A DNA stretch of 64,000 bases from Paenibacillus sp. Soil750. GTDB lineage: Bacteria > Bacillota > Bacilli > Paenibacillales > NBRC-103111. A program made the position numbers and the translations under genes. Every line of letters starts with the position of its first letter. Position 1 is the stretch's first letter. The stretch is taken from contig NZ_LMSD01000034.1 in the NCBI RefSeq assembly GCF_001428045.1, positions 1-64,000 of the forward strand, given 5' to 3'. Under the pieces are notes generated by a model. It made no database searches. It had not been told where the DNA came from and saw nothing but the letters and a program-made list of their open reading frames with translations. Positions 44,460 through 53,314 of the stretch are shown here, in pieces.

Positions 44460-45548
44460 ATGTTTAGAAACTTACAAGTTGTAGTTATCTACATCATAAC
44501 CCATTTAGGGTTGATATTCTTTATGTATCCGACAGATATTTTAGCGAGTACACGTGAAGCCTATTGGATACCTGTAGGGTTAGGTTATTTAGTCCATATT
44601 ACCGTCATTTTTATTTATCTGAAGGGGCTTAGTTATTTTAAGAATCAGAATATCCATCAAGTACTGATCAACAAGAATAAACTAATCATGTGGTTAACGC
44701 TTCTTCCGGTTTTTCTTTATCTTTCACTGATTACCATAATTACAGTGAGGGCTTATGCCGAAATCATTTCGATTGTTTTTCTAGCAGACACTCCAATCTG
44801 GATTCTTATGTGTATGTTGCTTGGGATTCCCACATTTATGGTCATCCATGGTGGAGTAAGATCACTATTAAGAGCGGGACTTCTTTTAGCTGTCCTATTT
44901 CTTCCTCCCATGCTATTTGTCATGTTCGCATCTCTTCAAAGCATCGATTTGAACTATGCACTCCCACTGATCCCCAAGGATCGTTCCAAACTATTCGCAT
45001 TTCTCACCGATTTTTCCTATTATAAAAGCTTGTTTGCATTCGCGGGAGGATTTTTATTTCTGGGCTTTATTCCTTCTTATATCACGTATAAACCCAAAAC
45101 CATTTACTTGAGCAGCATTATCGTTTTCATTTTTTTCCTACTTTCGGTTTATATTCCTATTGTGACATTAGGGGGAGAAACCGCCCGTCAGCTCGCATTC
45201 CCCTTCATATTCACGATTGATACGATAGAAATCAACTGGCTTATGTTTGATAGGATTACGATTTTTTTCCTGCTGAGTCAAATTGCGTTTGTCCTTCTTT
45301 TTATCGCAATGACTCTCTGGCAGATCGCATGCTTAATCAGGTCTCGAGCAAAAAAAATGAAAAATCAGTATCTTATTTCTGCCATTTCAATTGTCGTGTT
45401 CCTGATATGCTTATTCATTCCTGACTGGGGTCACGTTGAATTGCTGCTGAAGTGGAATTCATTTCTTCGTTTGTATGTTGCATTAGTCATTCCGACTGTC
45501 ATTTTCATAGCAGGGTATCAACATCAAAAACATGTCAGAGAGAGTTGA
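44460..45548 (+). CDS. spore germinant receptor subunit B (GerAB/GerKB family)
   Basis: A 362-aa amino-acid-permease-like protein (endospore germination permease family) with ten hydrophobic segments. Typical parts: YWIPVGLGYLVHITVIFIYLKG and ALPLIPKDRSKL. It is thought to bind the germinant in this family. ATG 44460 follows AGAAGGTGA, which also overlaps the end of subunit A; GTG 44451 is an alternative. The stop lies inside the first codons of the subunit C frame. Confidence 0.92.
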   Translation: MFRNLQVVVIYIITHLGLIFFMYPTDILASTREAYWIPVGLGYLVHITVIFIYLKGLSYFKNQNIHQVLINKNKLIMWLTLLPVFLYLSLITIITVRAYAEIISIVFLADTPIWILMCMLLGIPTFMVIHGGVRSLLRAGLLLAVLFLPPMLFVMFASLQSIDLNYALPLIPKDRSKLFAFLTDFSYYKSLFAFAGGFLFLGFIPSYITYKPKTIYLSSIIVFIFFLLSVYIPIVTLGGETARQLAFPFIFTIDTIEINWLMFDRITIFFLLSQIAFVLLFIAMTLWQIACLIRSRAKKMKNQYLISAISIVVFLICLFIPDWGHVELLLKWNSFLRLYVALVIPTVIFIAGYQHQKHVRES

Positions 45549-45558
45549 AGTGAAGAAT

Positions 45559-46605
45559 ATGCTGAAATGGATTGTTGCAACACTCTTACTTTTTATTCTC
45601 AGCGGCTGTTGGGATAACAAGGATATCAATCATCGTTCTTTACCGATCGCTATGGGGGTTTCATACAATCAAGGGCAATATACGGTGTATCTCGATATTC
45701 CAAAAGTAAGTGAAACAGACAAGATACAAGTCGTTTCAGAGAGTGGCGACACAATCAACAATATCATTGACAAAATTAGTATGAATATGGAAAGCGAAAT
45801 TGATCTGCTTCATTTGAAAATCATCCTTGTCGATAAAGAGTTTGCCAGACACGGTTTAAATGACGGTGTGTCAAGCCTTATTCGTTCTAGACATGTCTCT
45901 CCGAAAACACTGTTCGTTATCTGTGATGAATCGCCAGATCGATTTTTTGAAAAAATGGACAAAAATTCAAATGATGGAACCCTAATTTATGACTTTTTTC
46001 AGCGCAATAGTGGGTTGAGTCCTGAAATTGCTTACACGCAAACGTGGAAAATTTTCAGGAGCATCCATTCCTTTACCAACGATGTGGTTATCCCTATTAT
46101 TAAATCTGGAAATACAACGGCGATTGAAAGCACTGGCTCAGCCATCATGAAGAATGGCAAAATGGTGGGGCGACTCAATAATGAAGAAACCTTACTCATC
46201 AATGTATTTAATGGGAAGAAAACGCAGGGGAAAATCGAAGTGATAGGAAAGGGTACAATTCAAATTGTAAGTAACCATCTGAAGCATAGAAGTTATTTCG
46301 TTAATAACCAAGCTCTATTGAAAAGTAAGCTAAGCTTAAAAGTAATCTTATTGGATACGAAAGGTAATCCTTCGCTAGATTCCATCAAGTCAGATCTGAA
46401 CAAGCTGGTTCTGGAACGGTTCGAGCATTTATTTGAAAAAATTAAGCTAGGCGGAGCAGATGTTCTGGGAGTTGGACAACATTTTCGGAATGAATTGACG
46501 CGAACTCAACTAGAAGAATGGCATGCCGAGTATTTTAAAAATTTGAAAATCGATTTGCAAGTCTCAACCACGATTCGAAACACCGGGAATTTGAAGGATA
46601 CTTAA
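45559..46605 (+). CDS. spore germinant receptor subunit C, lipoprotein (Ger(x)C family)
   Basis: About 349 aa. A short lipoprotein signal, MLKWIVATLLLFILSGCWDN, has its Cys in the lipobox LSGC. A Ger(x)C fold follows, with WDNKDINHRSLPIAMGV at the mature N-terminus and an AIMKNGKMVGRLNNEET segment typical of domain 2. It anchors to the outer face of the inner spore membrane in the receptor. ATG 45532 or GTG 45550 are possible starts; 45559 gives the most compact signal peptide. Confidence 0.92.
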   Translation: MLKWIVATLLLFILSGCWDNKDINHRSLPIAMGVSYNQGQYTVYLDIPKVSETDKIQVVSESGDTINNIIDKISMNMESEIDLLHLKIILVDKEFARHGLNDGVSSLIRSRHVSPKTLFVICDESPDRFFEKMDKNSNDGTLIYDFFQRNSGLSPEIAYTQTWKIFRSIHSFTNDVVIPIIKSGNTTAIESTGSAIMKNGKMVGRLNNEETLLINVFNGKKTQGKIEVIGKGTIQIVSNHLKHRSYFVNNQALLKSKLSLKVILLDTKGNPSLDSIKSDLNKLVLERFEHLFEKIKLGGADVLGVGQHFRNELTRTQLEEWHAEYFKNLKIDLQVSTTIRNTGNLKDT

Positions 46606-46632
46606 ACTTATAACGGTAAATAAACACGGGGG

Positions 46633-46665
46633 CCGCGAATTTATTCGCAGCTTCTATTTTTGTTT
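46633..46665 (+). terminator. weak terminator after ger operon
   Basis: GCGAAT pairs with ATTCGC across TT, followed by a T-rich tract CTATTTTTGTTT. The stem is short. Confidence 0.5.
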
Positions 46666-46827
46666 CGTATTCCTATGGTAAACTTAACCTATCATCCACA
46701 GGATTCCTACTACACGCGGATATGGTTGTTTATCTTACTAATACCGTCGCCTAGGATTTCTTCCTTGAGAGAATAAACATCTGATGATAGGATGAATAGG
46801 AGAGCAATTGGAAGGAGTGATCACCAT

Positions 46828-47607
46828 ATGAAGCAGGTTATTGAAATGAACAATATAGGTTGGTGTAGGGACAACAAAATCATCCTAGATGATATGAATT
46901 GGCAGGTTGCCAAAGGCGAGCATTGGGCCATACTTGGACTAAACGGTTCAGGTAAAACAACTCTCCTGAATATGATTAATGGCTACATTTGGCCAACAAC
47001 GGGGCAATTGTCTGTCTTGGGGCATCCTTTTGGCAGCGTAGATATAAGAGAATTGCGCAAATCTATCGGTTGGGTCAGTTCCTCCTTGCAGGAAAAGTTG
47101 TACGCTTCAGATAAAACACAGCATGTAGTTATCAGTGGGAAACATGCATCTATTGGGCTGTATGATAAGCCGAGTGAGGAAGATTTCGAACGTGCAAGGG
47201 GATTTATGCAGCGGCTGTCTTGCCAGCATTTGTATGATCGCACTTATCAATCCTGCTCACAAGGAGAGAAGCAAAAGCTGCTCATTGCTAGAGCATTAAT
47301 GGCATCACCAAAGTTGCTTATTTTGGATGAGGCTACGAACGGTCTGGATTTTCTATCCAGAGAAGCCTTATTATCCAGTATTAACGAGCTGGCCGTGGGG
47401 TCGGATGCACCAACGCTAATATTTGTCACCCATCATATTGAGGAGATTCTTCCAGTGTTTGGTCAAACTTTACTCATTCGCCGTGGTGGTGTGTTTGCCA
47501 AAGGAGATACAAGCGAAGTGCTGACAAGTGACAGTTTGTCTTCCTTCTTTGAGACCTCAGTAGAAGTGAAATGGCAAAATCAACGTGCCTGGATTTCGAT
47601 TCCGTAG
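46828..47607 (+). CDS. ylmA: ABC transporter ATP-binding protein (YlmA-like)
   Basis: A 259-aa single-domain ATPase. Walker A LGLNGSGKTTLL, signature SCSQGEKQKLLIARAL (SQGE rather than SGGQ), Walker B LLILDEATNGLD and switch FVTHHIEE. It resembles B. subtilis YlmA and the ModF-like group. No permease or binding protein is adjacent, so it is an orphan ATPase whose role is not evident. ATG 46828 follows AAGGAGTGA by 7 nt; the frame open from 46792 precedes that site. Confidence 0.87.
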   Translation: MKQVIEMNNIGWCRDNKIILDDMNWQVAKGEHWAILGLNGSGKTTLLNMINGYIWPTTGQLSVLGHPFGSVDIRELRKSIGWVSSSLQEKLYASDKTQHVVISGKHASIGLYDKPSEEDFERARGFMQRLSCQHLYDRTYQSCSQGEKQKLLIARALMASPKLLILDEATNGLDFLSREALLSSINELAVGSDAPTLIFVTHHIEEILPVFGQTLLIRRGGVFAKGDTSEVLTSDSLSSFFETSVEVKWQNQRAWISIP

Positions 47608-47721
47608 ACGAGCATGGGGAATGATCTCAACTGCTAAATTATTAAGTAACTAGTTTTTATCACTATGCTAAACTGAGCCTATAACATCAATATTATCCAA
47701 CAAATAAGGAGGTGGTCCCCC

Positions 47722-49791
47722 ATGACAACTCACAACAAACCCAATAGACTAACCAAGGAAAAGTCACCTTACTTGTTACAACACGCATATAACCCGGTCG
47801 ACTGGTTCCCTTGGTCAGAGGAAGCTTTTGAAAAAGCGAGGCAGGAAAATAAGCCTGTTTTCTTGTCTATTGGGTATAGCACTTGTCATTGGTGCCATGT
47901 CATGGCACACGAATCGTTCGAAGACCAAACCATAGCCAATATGTTAAACAAGGATTTCATCTCGATCAAAGTTGACCGGGAAGAGCGTCCTGATATTGAT
48001 CACATCTATATGGCGGTTTGTCAAGCGATGACTGGACAAGGTGGTTGGCCGCTGACGGTGTTCCTAACTCCTGAGAAGAAGCCATTCTTTGCAGGGACCT
48101 ATTTTCCACGCAGCCGTAAATATAATCGAGCAGGCATGGTTGAGATCATCGCACAGCTTGCCAGCAAGTGGAGGGAGGACTCTGAGCGAGTTCGCGAGCT
48201 TGGTGAGCAAGTGACTATGGAAACGACACAACGGTTGCTAGAGAATCAAACTGGCGGCACGCTGTCAGAGGAAACGCTACATGAGGCATTCCGCTTATAT
48301 GCGTCTAATTTTGATGCTGAACATGGTGGGTTTGGTACGTTTCCGAAGTTTCCAACCTCCCATAATTTATCATTCCTACTCAGGTATTATAAGAAAACGG
48401 GGAATGAGCAAGCACTTGAAATGGTTGAAAAGACGCTAGACGCTATGCACCGTGGAGGTATGTATGATCATATTGGGTTCGGTTTCGCCAGATATTCTGT
48501 TGATGCCCAGTGGTTAGTGCCGCATTTTGAGAAAATGCTGTATGATAACGCACTACTGGTGATGACGTATATTGAGGCTTATCAAGTGACTGGGAAAGAT
48601 CAATACGCTGAGGTGGCCGAGCAAATTATTACCTATGTTCTACGTGATATGACAGATGAAGGCGGCGCTTTCTATTCCGCGGAGGATGCTGATTCGGAAG
48701 GCGTGGAAGGTAAGTTCTACGTTTGGACGATGGATGAAATTGAGGACGTGCTCGGCATTGACGAGGGAGATCTCTATAGTGAGATTTATGGTTTGACGGA
48801 GTCGGGGAATTTTGAGGGTAAAAATATCCCGAATCTACGCGACACGACGCTGGCTTCTGTGGCAAAGCGGAAGCAAATCCCTCTGGATGAGCTGAAGCTG
48901 CGGTTGGAGGCTGCCCGCGTCAAGCTGTTTGCGCATCGCGAACAGCGGATTCATCCGGGCAAGGATGATAAAATTCTGACCGCGTGGAACGGTCTGATGA
49001 TTGCTGCGCTGTCTAAGGCGGCACGCGCCTTGGACAAGTCAACGTACGCGGCCGCCGCAACGAAGGCCGCGAACTTCTTGCTTCGCGAGCTCCGCCGCGA
49101 AGATGGGCGCTTGCTCGCTCGCTATCGCGATGGCGAAGCGGCGTTCCTGGGCTACGTGGACGACTACGCGTTCCTCGTATGGGGACTGATTGAGCTGTAC
49201 GAGACCACGTTCGAGCTGCGCTTTCTCCGTGAAGCGGTCCAGCTGAACGCAGAGATGCTTCGTCTCTTCGGCGACGAAGAGAAGGGCGGGCTCTTCTTCT
49301 ACGGCAGCGATGCCGAGCAGCTGCTCACCCGCCCCAAAGAGATCTACGACGGCGCTATGCCGTCGGGCAATGGTGCGGCCGCGCTCAACATGCTGCGGCT
49401 GTCCAAGCTGACCTACGACGCGAAGCTGTCGCAGGCAGGGGAAGAGCAGCTCCAGGCGTTCGCTGGAGCTGTTAGCAAGTACCCGCCGGGCCACGCGCTT
49501 ACGCTGGCCGCGCTTGATTTCGCCTATGGCGCAGCCAGCGAAATCGTGATCGCCGGCGACCCGGCGAAGCCCGAGACACAGCACATGCTGAGCACGGTGC
49601 AGCGGCAGTACCTGCCGAATGCGATGCTGGTGCTTCATCCGCCTGGAGCCGCAGGCGAGGAGGTGCGCCAGCTGATTCCGCTGGTTCAAGATAAGCTGCC
49701 GCTCGGTGGCCGAGCAACAGCGTATGTCTGCGAGAATTTTGCCTGCCAAGCTCCAACTCAGGATATGGAGGAGCTTGAAAATCTCTCCTAA
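47722..49791 (+). CDS. yyaL: thioredoxin-domain protein of the DUF255/YyaL (SPATA20) family
   Basis: A 689-aa protein. An N-terminal thioredoxin-like domain carries STCHWCHVMAHESFED and FISIKVDREERPDID, and is followed by an alpha/alpha six-hairpin domain like glycosidases and mannose epimerases (PHFEKMLYDNA, RIHPGKDDKILTAWNGLMIA, YDGAMPSGNGAAALNM). The biochemical role is not established in bacteria. Ribosome site AAGGAGGTGG. From about 48,880 to 49,740 the sequence is far richer in G and C than the first half, with no break in the reading frame. Confidence 0.92.
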   Translation: MTTHNKPNRLTKEKSPYLLQHAYNPVDWFPWSEEAFEKARQENKPVFLSIGYSTCHWCHVMAHESFEDQTIANMLNKDFISIKVDREERPDIDHIYMAVCQAMTGQGGWPLTVFLTPEKKPFFAGTYFPRSRKYNRAGMVEIIAQLASKWREDSERVRELGEQVTMETTQRLLENQTGGTLSEETLHEAFRLYASNFDAEHGGFGTFPKFPTSHNLSFLLRYYKKTGNEQALEMVEKTLDAMHRGGMYDHIGFGFARYSVDAQWLVPHFEKMLYDNALLVMTYIEAYQVTGKDQYAEVAEQIITYVLRDMTDEGGAFYSAEDADSEGVEGKFYVWTMDEIEDVLGIDEGDLYSEIYGLTESGNFEGKNIPNLRDTTLASVAKRKQIPLDELKLRLEAARVKLFAHREQRIHPGKDDKILTAWNGLMIAALSKAARALDKSTYAAAATKAANFLLRELRREDGRLLARYRDGEAAFLGYVDDYAFLVWGLIELYETTFELRFLREAVQLNAEMLRLFGDEEKGGLFFYGSDAEQLLTRPKEIYDGAMPSGNGAAALNMLRLSKLTYDAKLSQAGEEQLQAFAGAVSKYPPGHALTLAALDFAYGAASEIVIAGDPAKPETQHMLSTVQRQYLPNAMLVLHPPGAAGEEVRQLIPLVQDKLPLGGRATAYVCENFACQAPTQDMEELENLS

Positions 49792-49834
49792 CTTTAGATT
49801 ATCCCTACACGCAAAAAATCTCTTTTACAATGAC

Positions 49835-49849
49835 TGATAATAATTATCA
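49835..49849. promoter_or_regulatory. perfect Fur box, orphan
   Basis: TGATAATAATTATCA is a perfect 7-1-7 inverted repeat matching the Fur consensus TGATAATNATTATCA at every defined position. It sits between the end of yyaL and the terminator of the convergent DUF1540 gene, so it does not precede an annotated gene. A TACAAT at 49858-49863 with TGATAA 17 bp upstream could form a weak promoter directed into the DUF1540 antisense strand. Confidence 0.6.
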
Positions 49850-49875
49850 TTATTGGTTACAATAGTGTTAGAAAC

Positions 49876-49900
49876 ATAAAAAGAGGCCCGAAGGCCTCTT
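49876..49900 (-). terminator. terminator of DUF1540 gene
   Basis: AAGAGGCC pairs with GGCCTCTT around a CGAA loop. On the minus strand it is followed by TTTATGTTT. Confidence 0.8.
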
Positions 49901-49944
49901 CTCAAACAAAACTCATTAATCCAACTCACCGAGTAATGGATGAA

Positions 49945-50103
49945 CTAAACCTTGGATTCAAATGTTTTACAATCGGTTTCTTCCGAATTGCGCGCTTGAT
50001 CACTACCGTGGTGGCTCACGATCGAAATCGAGCTAGCTTTGCATTTGTTTTCATTTGCCCAGTATTTGCAGGAATTCACTTCGCACATAACATCTTTTGC
50101 CAT
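49945..50103 (-). CDS. DUF1540 cysteine-rich small protein, 52 aa
   Basis: On the minus strand an ATG at 50103, 7 nt after GGAGGTGA, opens a 52-codon frame that ends in TAG at 49947-49945. The product starts MAKDVMCEVNSCKYWANEN, continues KCKASSISIV and ends SEETDCKTFESKV. Four Cys (7, 12, 21, 45) and the C-x-V-x-x-C-x-Y-W spacing are those of DUF1540 domains, a small presumed metal-binding family common in Firmicutes and clostridia. Its own terminator lies 45 bp after the stop. The function is unknown. Confidence 0.9.
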   Translation of the reverse strand: MAKDVMCEVNSCKYWANENKCKASSISIVSHHGSDQARNSEETDCKTFESKV

Positions 50104-50351
50104 GTCTCTTTCACCTCCCTTACCTCATAGAGTGGGCGAAAGGGACCTCTTTTTATACATAACGCTTAAAATAACTTGAATAAAGGGAACGTAGATCCCT
50201 TATTACATCAAAATCGATCGAATAGAGGATCCTCGATCCCTTTCATCGTCTGACGATCGTTGTAAGTTAGCGCATTGATATAGGAACAAATGAGACCGCA
50301 GTCCGAATATACTTGAAGTAACGCATCAACGAACTTCAAGGGGATGAAGGT

Positions 50352-50570
50352 ATGGCCGAGAAGAATGAGCTGCAAACCTGTGTCAGATGCAAATATGTTG
50401 CCGTGAAGGAAGACAGGTACTGTATACGGTGCGGGGCGCCGCTCAAAAACAAATGCACCAAAGAGAAATCACTTATGCACAAGGGGTGCTATAAGGTTAA
50501 TAAGGCGGATGCCAAGTACTGCGCGGATTGCGGTACGGAGACGACGTTTAGCCAGTTGGGGCTCATCTAG
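50352..50570 (+). CDS. small zinc-ribbon protein
   Basis: A 72-aa basic protein with three CxxC pairs: CVRC (10-13), CIRC (24-27) and CADC (57-60), plus Cys35 and Cys46. The first two pairs form one Cys4 zinc ribbon; a second, looser ribbon follows. No TM or signal. AAGGGGATGAAGG precedes the ATG. It is divergently placed from the DUF1540 gene, with 248 bp between starts in which only short hairpins (e.g. 50182-50201, AAGGGA/TCCCTT) are visible. Function unknown. Confidence 0.75.
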   Translation: MAEKNELQTCVRCKYVAVKEDRYCIRCGAPLKNKCTKEKSLMHKGCYKVNKADAKYCADCGTETTFSQLGLI

Positions 50571-50591
50571 ACCAAGTAGGGGCTTAGCCAA

Positions 50592-50637
50592 TAAAAAAAC
50601 CTGAGGCGAGGACGAAGTCCTCAGCTCAGGTTTTTTG
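50592..50637. terminator. bidirectional terminator between zinc-ribbon and GH18 genes
   Basis: AAAAAACCTGAG and GAGGAC pair with GTCCTC and CTCAGGTTTTTT around GAA. A-run and T-run flank the stem on opposite sides, so it serves both converging genes. Confidence 0.93.
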
Positions 50638-50681
50638 TCTTATTACTTTTTAGTTTTTTCTCTCTCAATTCCCTTTATTAC

Positions 50682-52604
50682 TTACTTCTTCTGTAACACA
50701 CCCTGCCATAGATCCGGTGTATCATAACCTAAGCGCCAAGCTGCGACACCAGCGATATCATACTTCTTAGCGATATCCATACGAGCCGTAACGGTTGCTT
50801 GGTTCTCCAACCAGAATACGAACGTGTAACCATTTTCTTTGTACTCGACCTTATATTGCCCGAATTCGTTGTCCCACGTTTGCGTAGTCGATTTGGAAGC
50901 CATAAGCGCGGGAATATCTTTCATGAGAACGGTGCGATTCCCGACTAAAGCTCCTTTGGCATCCAACTGCCATTCGCGTACATAATACGGGATGCCTAGA
51001 ATGATTTTATCCCGCGGAATACCGTAGGAGAGGAACTCTTGTACTCCGCCATCAGCCCAAGGGATACCAGCAACTGAACCAGGTGAGGTGCTTCCTTTCC
51101 AGAACTGATCGTAGGCCATGATCACCATGTAATCGACAATGCCACCAAGCTTCTCATGATCAAAAGCGGAAAGATGATTCCATTTCACACTACCGCGCGG
51201 TAAGTCAATGGAAATGACTAAATTTTTCGCATGCGCAGCGGCTGTCAATTTTGAAATAAACGCAGTAAAGGCATTGCGATCAGAACCCGCTAAGCTTTCG
51301 AAATCGACATTGATCCCTGGAACCCCTAATTGCACAGAGCGATTAACCAAAGCAGTAATGAACTTATCTTGCGCAGCACTGTTTGCAAGGAATTGCGTAG
51401 TTAAGGTAGAGCTGAATTGATTGCTAACCAATGGATATACGGTATAACCGCTTTTTTGCAGCCATTTGACCGTATCAGCATTCGATGTATCCTTCAGATT
51501 ACCTGTGTTATCTGCCAACTCGAAATAAGAAGGAGAATCGACATCAAGTCCAATCGTATTCGATACATGAGCTTTAATGACCTCGGCACCGGAGCTGCCG
51601 TTCCAGCCCCATACTTGCAGCTTTTTGAAATTATCCCAGAGTGTACGATTCTCCAACGTTTGAATGGAAGCATTACTGTACTGTTTCCCATAGGATAAGG
51701 CTTCTGGTAAGGTTCGGAACTCACCAATCAGATTTGTACTCTGGTACACTTGATAAGAGGCATAATTGTTCCAAATTTTACGGCCTTCCCGATAAATGGC
51801 ACTGTGTCCCCATAGCTTTGCATAACTAATCGCTTCATCTATGGATGTGAATTCCTGAAGAAAAACATCATTTTGAAAAACTTTGTATTGTTTAAGATTG
51901 CTGTAAACCGTTTGTTTGGAGTTCCTATTAACGACTGTGGAGTTTCCCCATTTGAGTGCTTCTTGAATCGCATCCTCTAAGGAGGCAAATCCCCAATTTG
52001 GAGCTGAAAACGTTCCTTGATAAACATTGTAGACTACGCTGCCCGCGCTGTTTGCCTCTTTAACGGCTTGGGGGATGTTATCCCATACCCATCCGTTGGA
52101 GTTCAAATCGATAATATGCGCATTGCCCCACTTCTTGGCTTCTGCCATCGCGTCAGTGAGACTCGCAAACTTCCACGAATCCTGCGTGATTTCATTTTGA
52201 TAGAGTTGATAACGCGCATAATTGTTCCACACCCAGCCCGTAGACTGTAAATCCCGCACACTCGCGTTCGTCCATTTCTTGGCTTCTGCGATAGCCTCAT
52301 TCAGTGTGGCAAATTGCCACTCCGGCAAGGTAATATCTTGCTGATAAACCTGATAACGCGGGAGATTACTCCATACCCAAGTACGCGTGCCTATTTCTTC
52401 TACGTGACTGTTGGAAAACCATCTGGCATACGCTTCTGCCTGTCCATAGGTTGCAAATTCCATAAGCACTTGGTTGTACTGGTAGACGCGGTATTTCGTC
52501 GTTTTGTCTATGCTGGAAGGACCATTGCTTGCTGCAAGAACTGTGGAAGGTAACGTCATGGAGAGAAGTAATGTACCGCTAAGTAACCATTTTCCGATTT
52601 TCAT
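50682..52604 (-). CDS. secreted GH18 protein with six N-terminal repeats
   Basis: A 640-aa exported protein. Signal peptide 1-24 (cleavage after VLAA). Six related units of 44-60 residues fill about 35-326, each with a Y-x-V-Y-Q strand, an F-A-T/S-L-x-E-A-I-x-E-A-K-K-W-x-N-A helix and a closing W-V-W-x-N. From about 330 runs a GH18 barrel with VPGINVDFESL, where Asp434 and Glu436 match the catalytic DxE, and MVIMAYDQFW and GVAAWRLGYD later. The first Asp of the usual DG-x-D-x-D-x-E is Pro. Such proteins act on peptidoglycan or chitin-like glycans at the wall or spore. Start ATG 52604 after AGAGGCG. Confidence 0.88.
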   Translation of the reverse strand: MKIGKWLLSGTLLLSMTLPSTVLAASNGPSSIDKTTKYRVYQYNQVLMEFATYGQAEAYARWFSNSHVEEIGTRTWVWSNLPRYQVYQQDITLPEWQFATLNEAIAEAKKWTNASVRDLQSTGWVWNNYARYQLYQNEITQDSWKFASLTDAMAEAKKWGNAHIIDLNSNGWVWDNIPQAVKEANSAGSVVYNVYQGTFSAPNWGFASLEDAIQEALKWGNSTVVNRNSKQTVYSNLKQYKVFQNDVFLQEFTSIDEAISYAKLWGHSAIYREGRKIWNNYASYQVYQSTNLIGEFRTLPEALSYGKQYSNASIQTLENRTLWDNFKKLQVWGWNGSSGAEVIKAHVSNTIGLDVDSPSYFELADNTGNLKDTSNADTVKWLQKSGYTVYPLVSNQFSSTLTTQFLANSAAQDKFITALVNRSVQLGVPGINVDFESLAGSDRNAFTAFISKLTAAAHAKNLVISIDLPRGSVKWNHLSAFDHEKLGGIVDYMVIMAYDQFWKGSTSPGSVAGIPWADGGVQEFLSYGIPRDKIILGIPYYVREWQLDAKGALVGNRTVLMKDIPALMASKSTTQTWDNEFGQYKVEYKENGYTFVFWLENQATVTARMDIAKKYDIAGVAAWRLGYDTPDLWQGVLQKK

Positions 52605-52780
52605 TCATTCGCCTCTTTCTAGTAAACTACTCTATTGGACGCATGAACTAGTAGATTGGTTGCGCTTCCGACTAGTTGGAAGTTCATGGATGACCGCGTG
52701 AAATTGGACGATGACCTGACTTTTTAGTAACATGAGAGATATTGATTTACCGTGATGAACTTAAGGTGAGGGGAATACAA

Positions 52781-53314
52781 ATGACGCAATATCCAGAGGC
52801 ATACACCGATTATTTATGTTACTTTCACGGAGCGCGGGATTATTTCGAATGTCATGAAGTGATGGAAGAGTATTGGAAAGAGCATCCCAAGGATCCAGCA
52901 AGATTAACGTATGTTGGGCTTATTCAAATCGCCGTGGGGATGTATCATAGCCGAAGAGGGAATTATGCGGGGGCTGTGAAAATGCTACAAAGTGCAGCAA
53001 ATAACCTCCAGTCGGAGGACGTTCGCACTTTGGGACTAGACGATGTGGAGCTGCAAGCGAGAATTGAGCAGGCTTGGCAAGCGATCGGAACCGAGAACTA
53101 TCTCTTTGAAGATATGAATTTGCCTATATCTGATCCTGAGTTGTTGAATTTATGTTTAGAGTTATGTCAGCTCAAAGGGTGGAACTGGCAAACGCCAAGC
53201 CCGATGTCAGATGAGATGATTATTCACAAGCACACGCGAAGAGATCGGTCCGAAGTGATTGAAGAGCGAGCGAGACAACAAGTTATTCGAAAGGAATTAG
53301 GTGAAAACCGATGA
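52781..53314 (+). CDS. DUF309-domain protein
   Basis: A 177-aa cytoplasmic helical protein. The DUF309 hallmark is YLCYFHGARDYFECHEVMEEYWKEHP, with LIQIAVGMYHSRRGNYAGAVKML as the second helical pair. The His and Glu residues of FECHEVMEE may bind a metal. The family has no established function. ATG 52781 follows GGTGAGGGG; the frame is open from 52742. Its stop overlaps the response regulator start as ATGA, so it is translated with the two-component system. Confidence 0.88.
   Translation: MTQYPEAYTDYLCYFHGARDYFECHEVMEEYWKEHPKDPARLTYVGLIQIAVGMYHSRRGNYAGAVKMLQSAANNLQSEDVRTLGLDDVELQARIEQAWQAIGTENYLFEDMNLPISDPELLNLCLELCQLKGWNWQTPSPMSDEMIIHKHTRRDRSEVIEERARQQVIRKELGENR

Noticed and set aside
49039..49749. 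236-codon minus-strand frame
   Set aside because: It mirrors the GC-rich half of yyaL, where stops are rare in all frames. No ribosome site and low-complexity composition.
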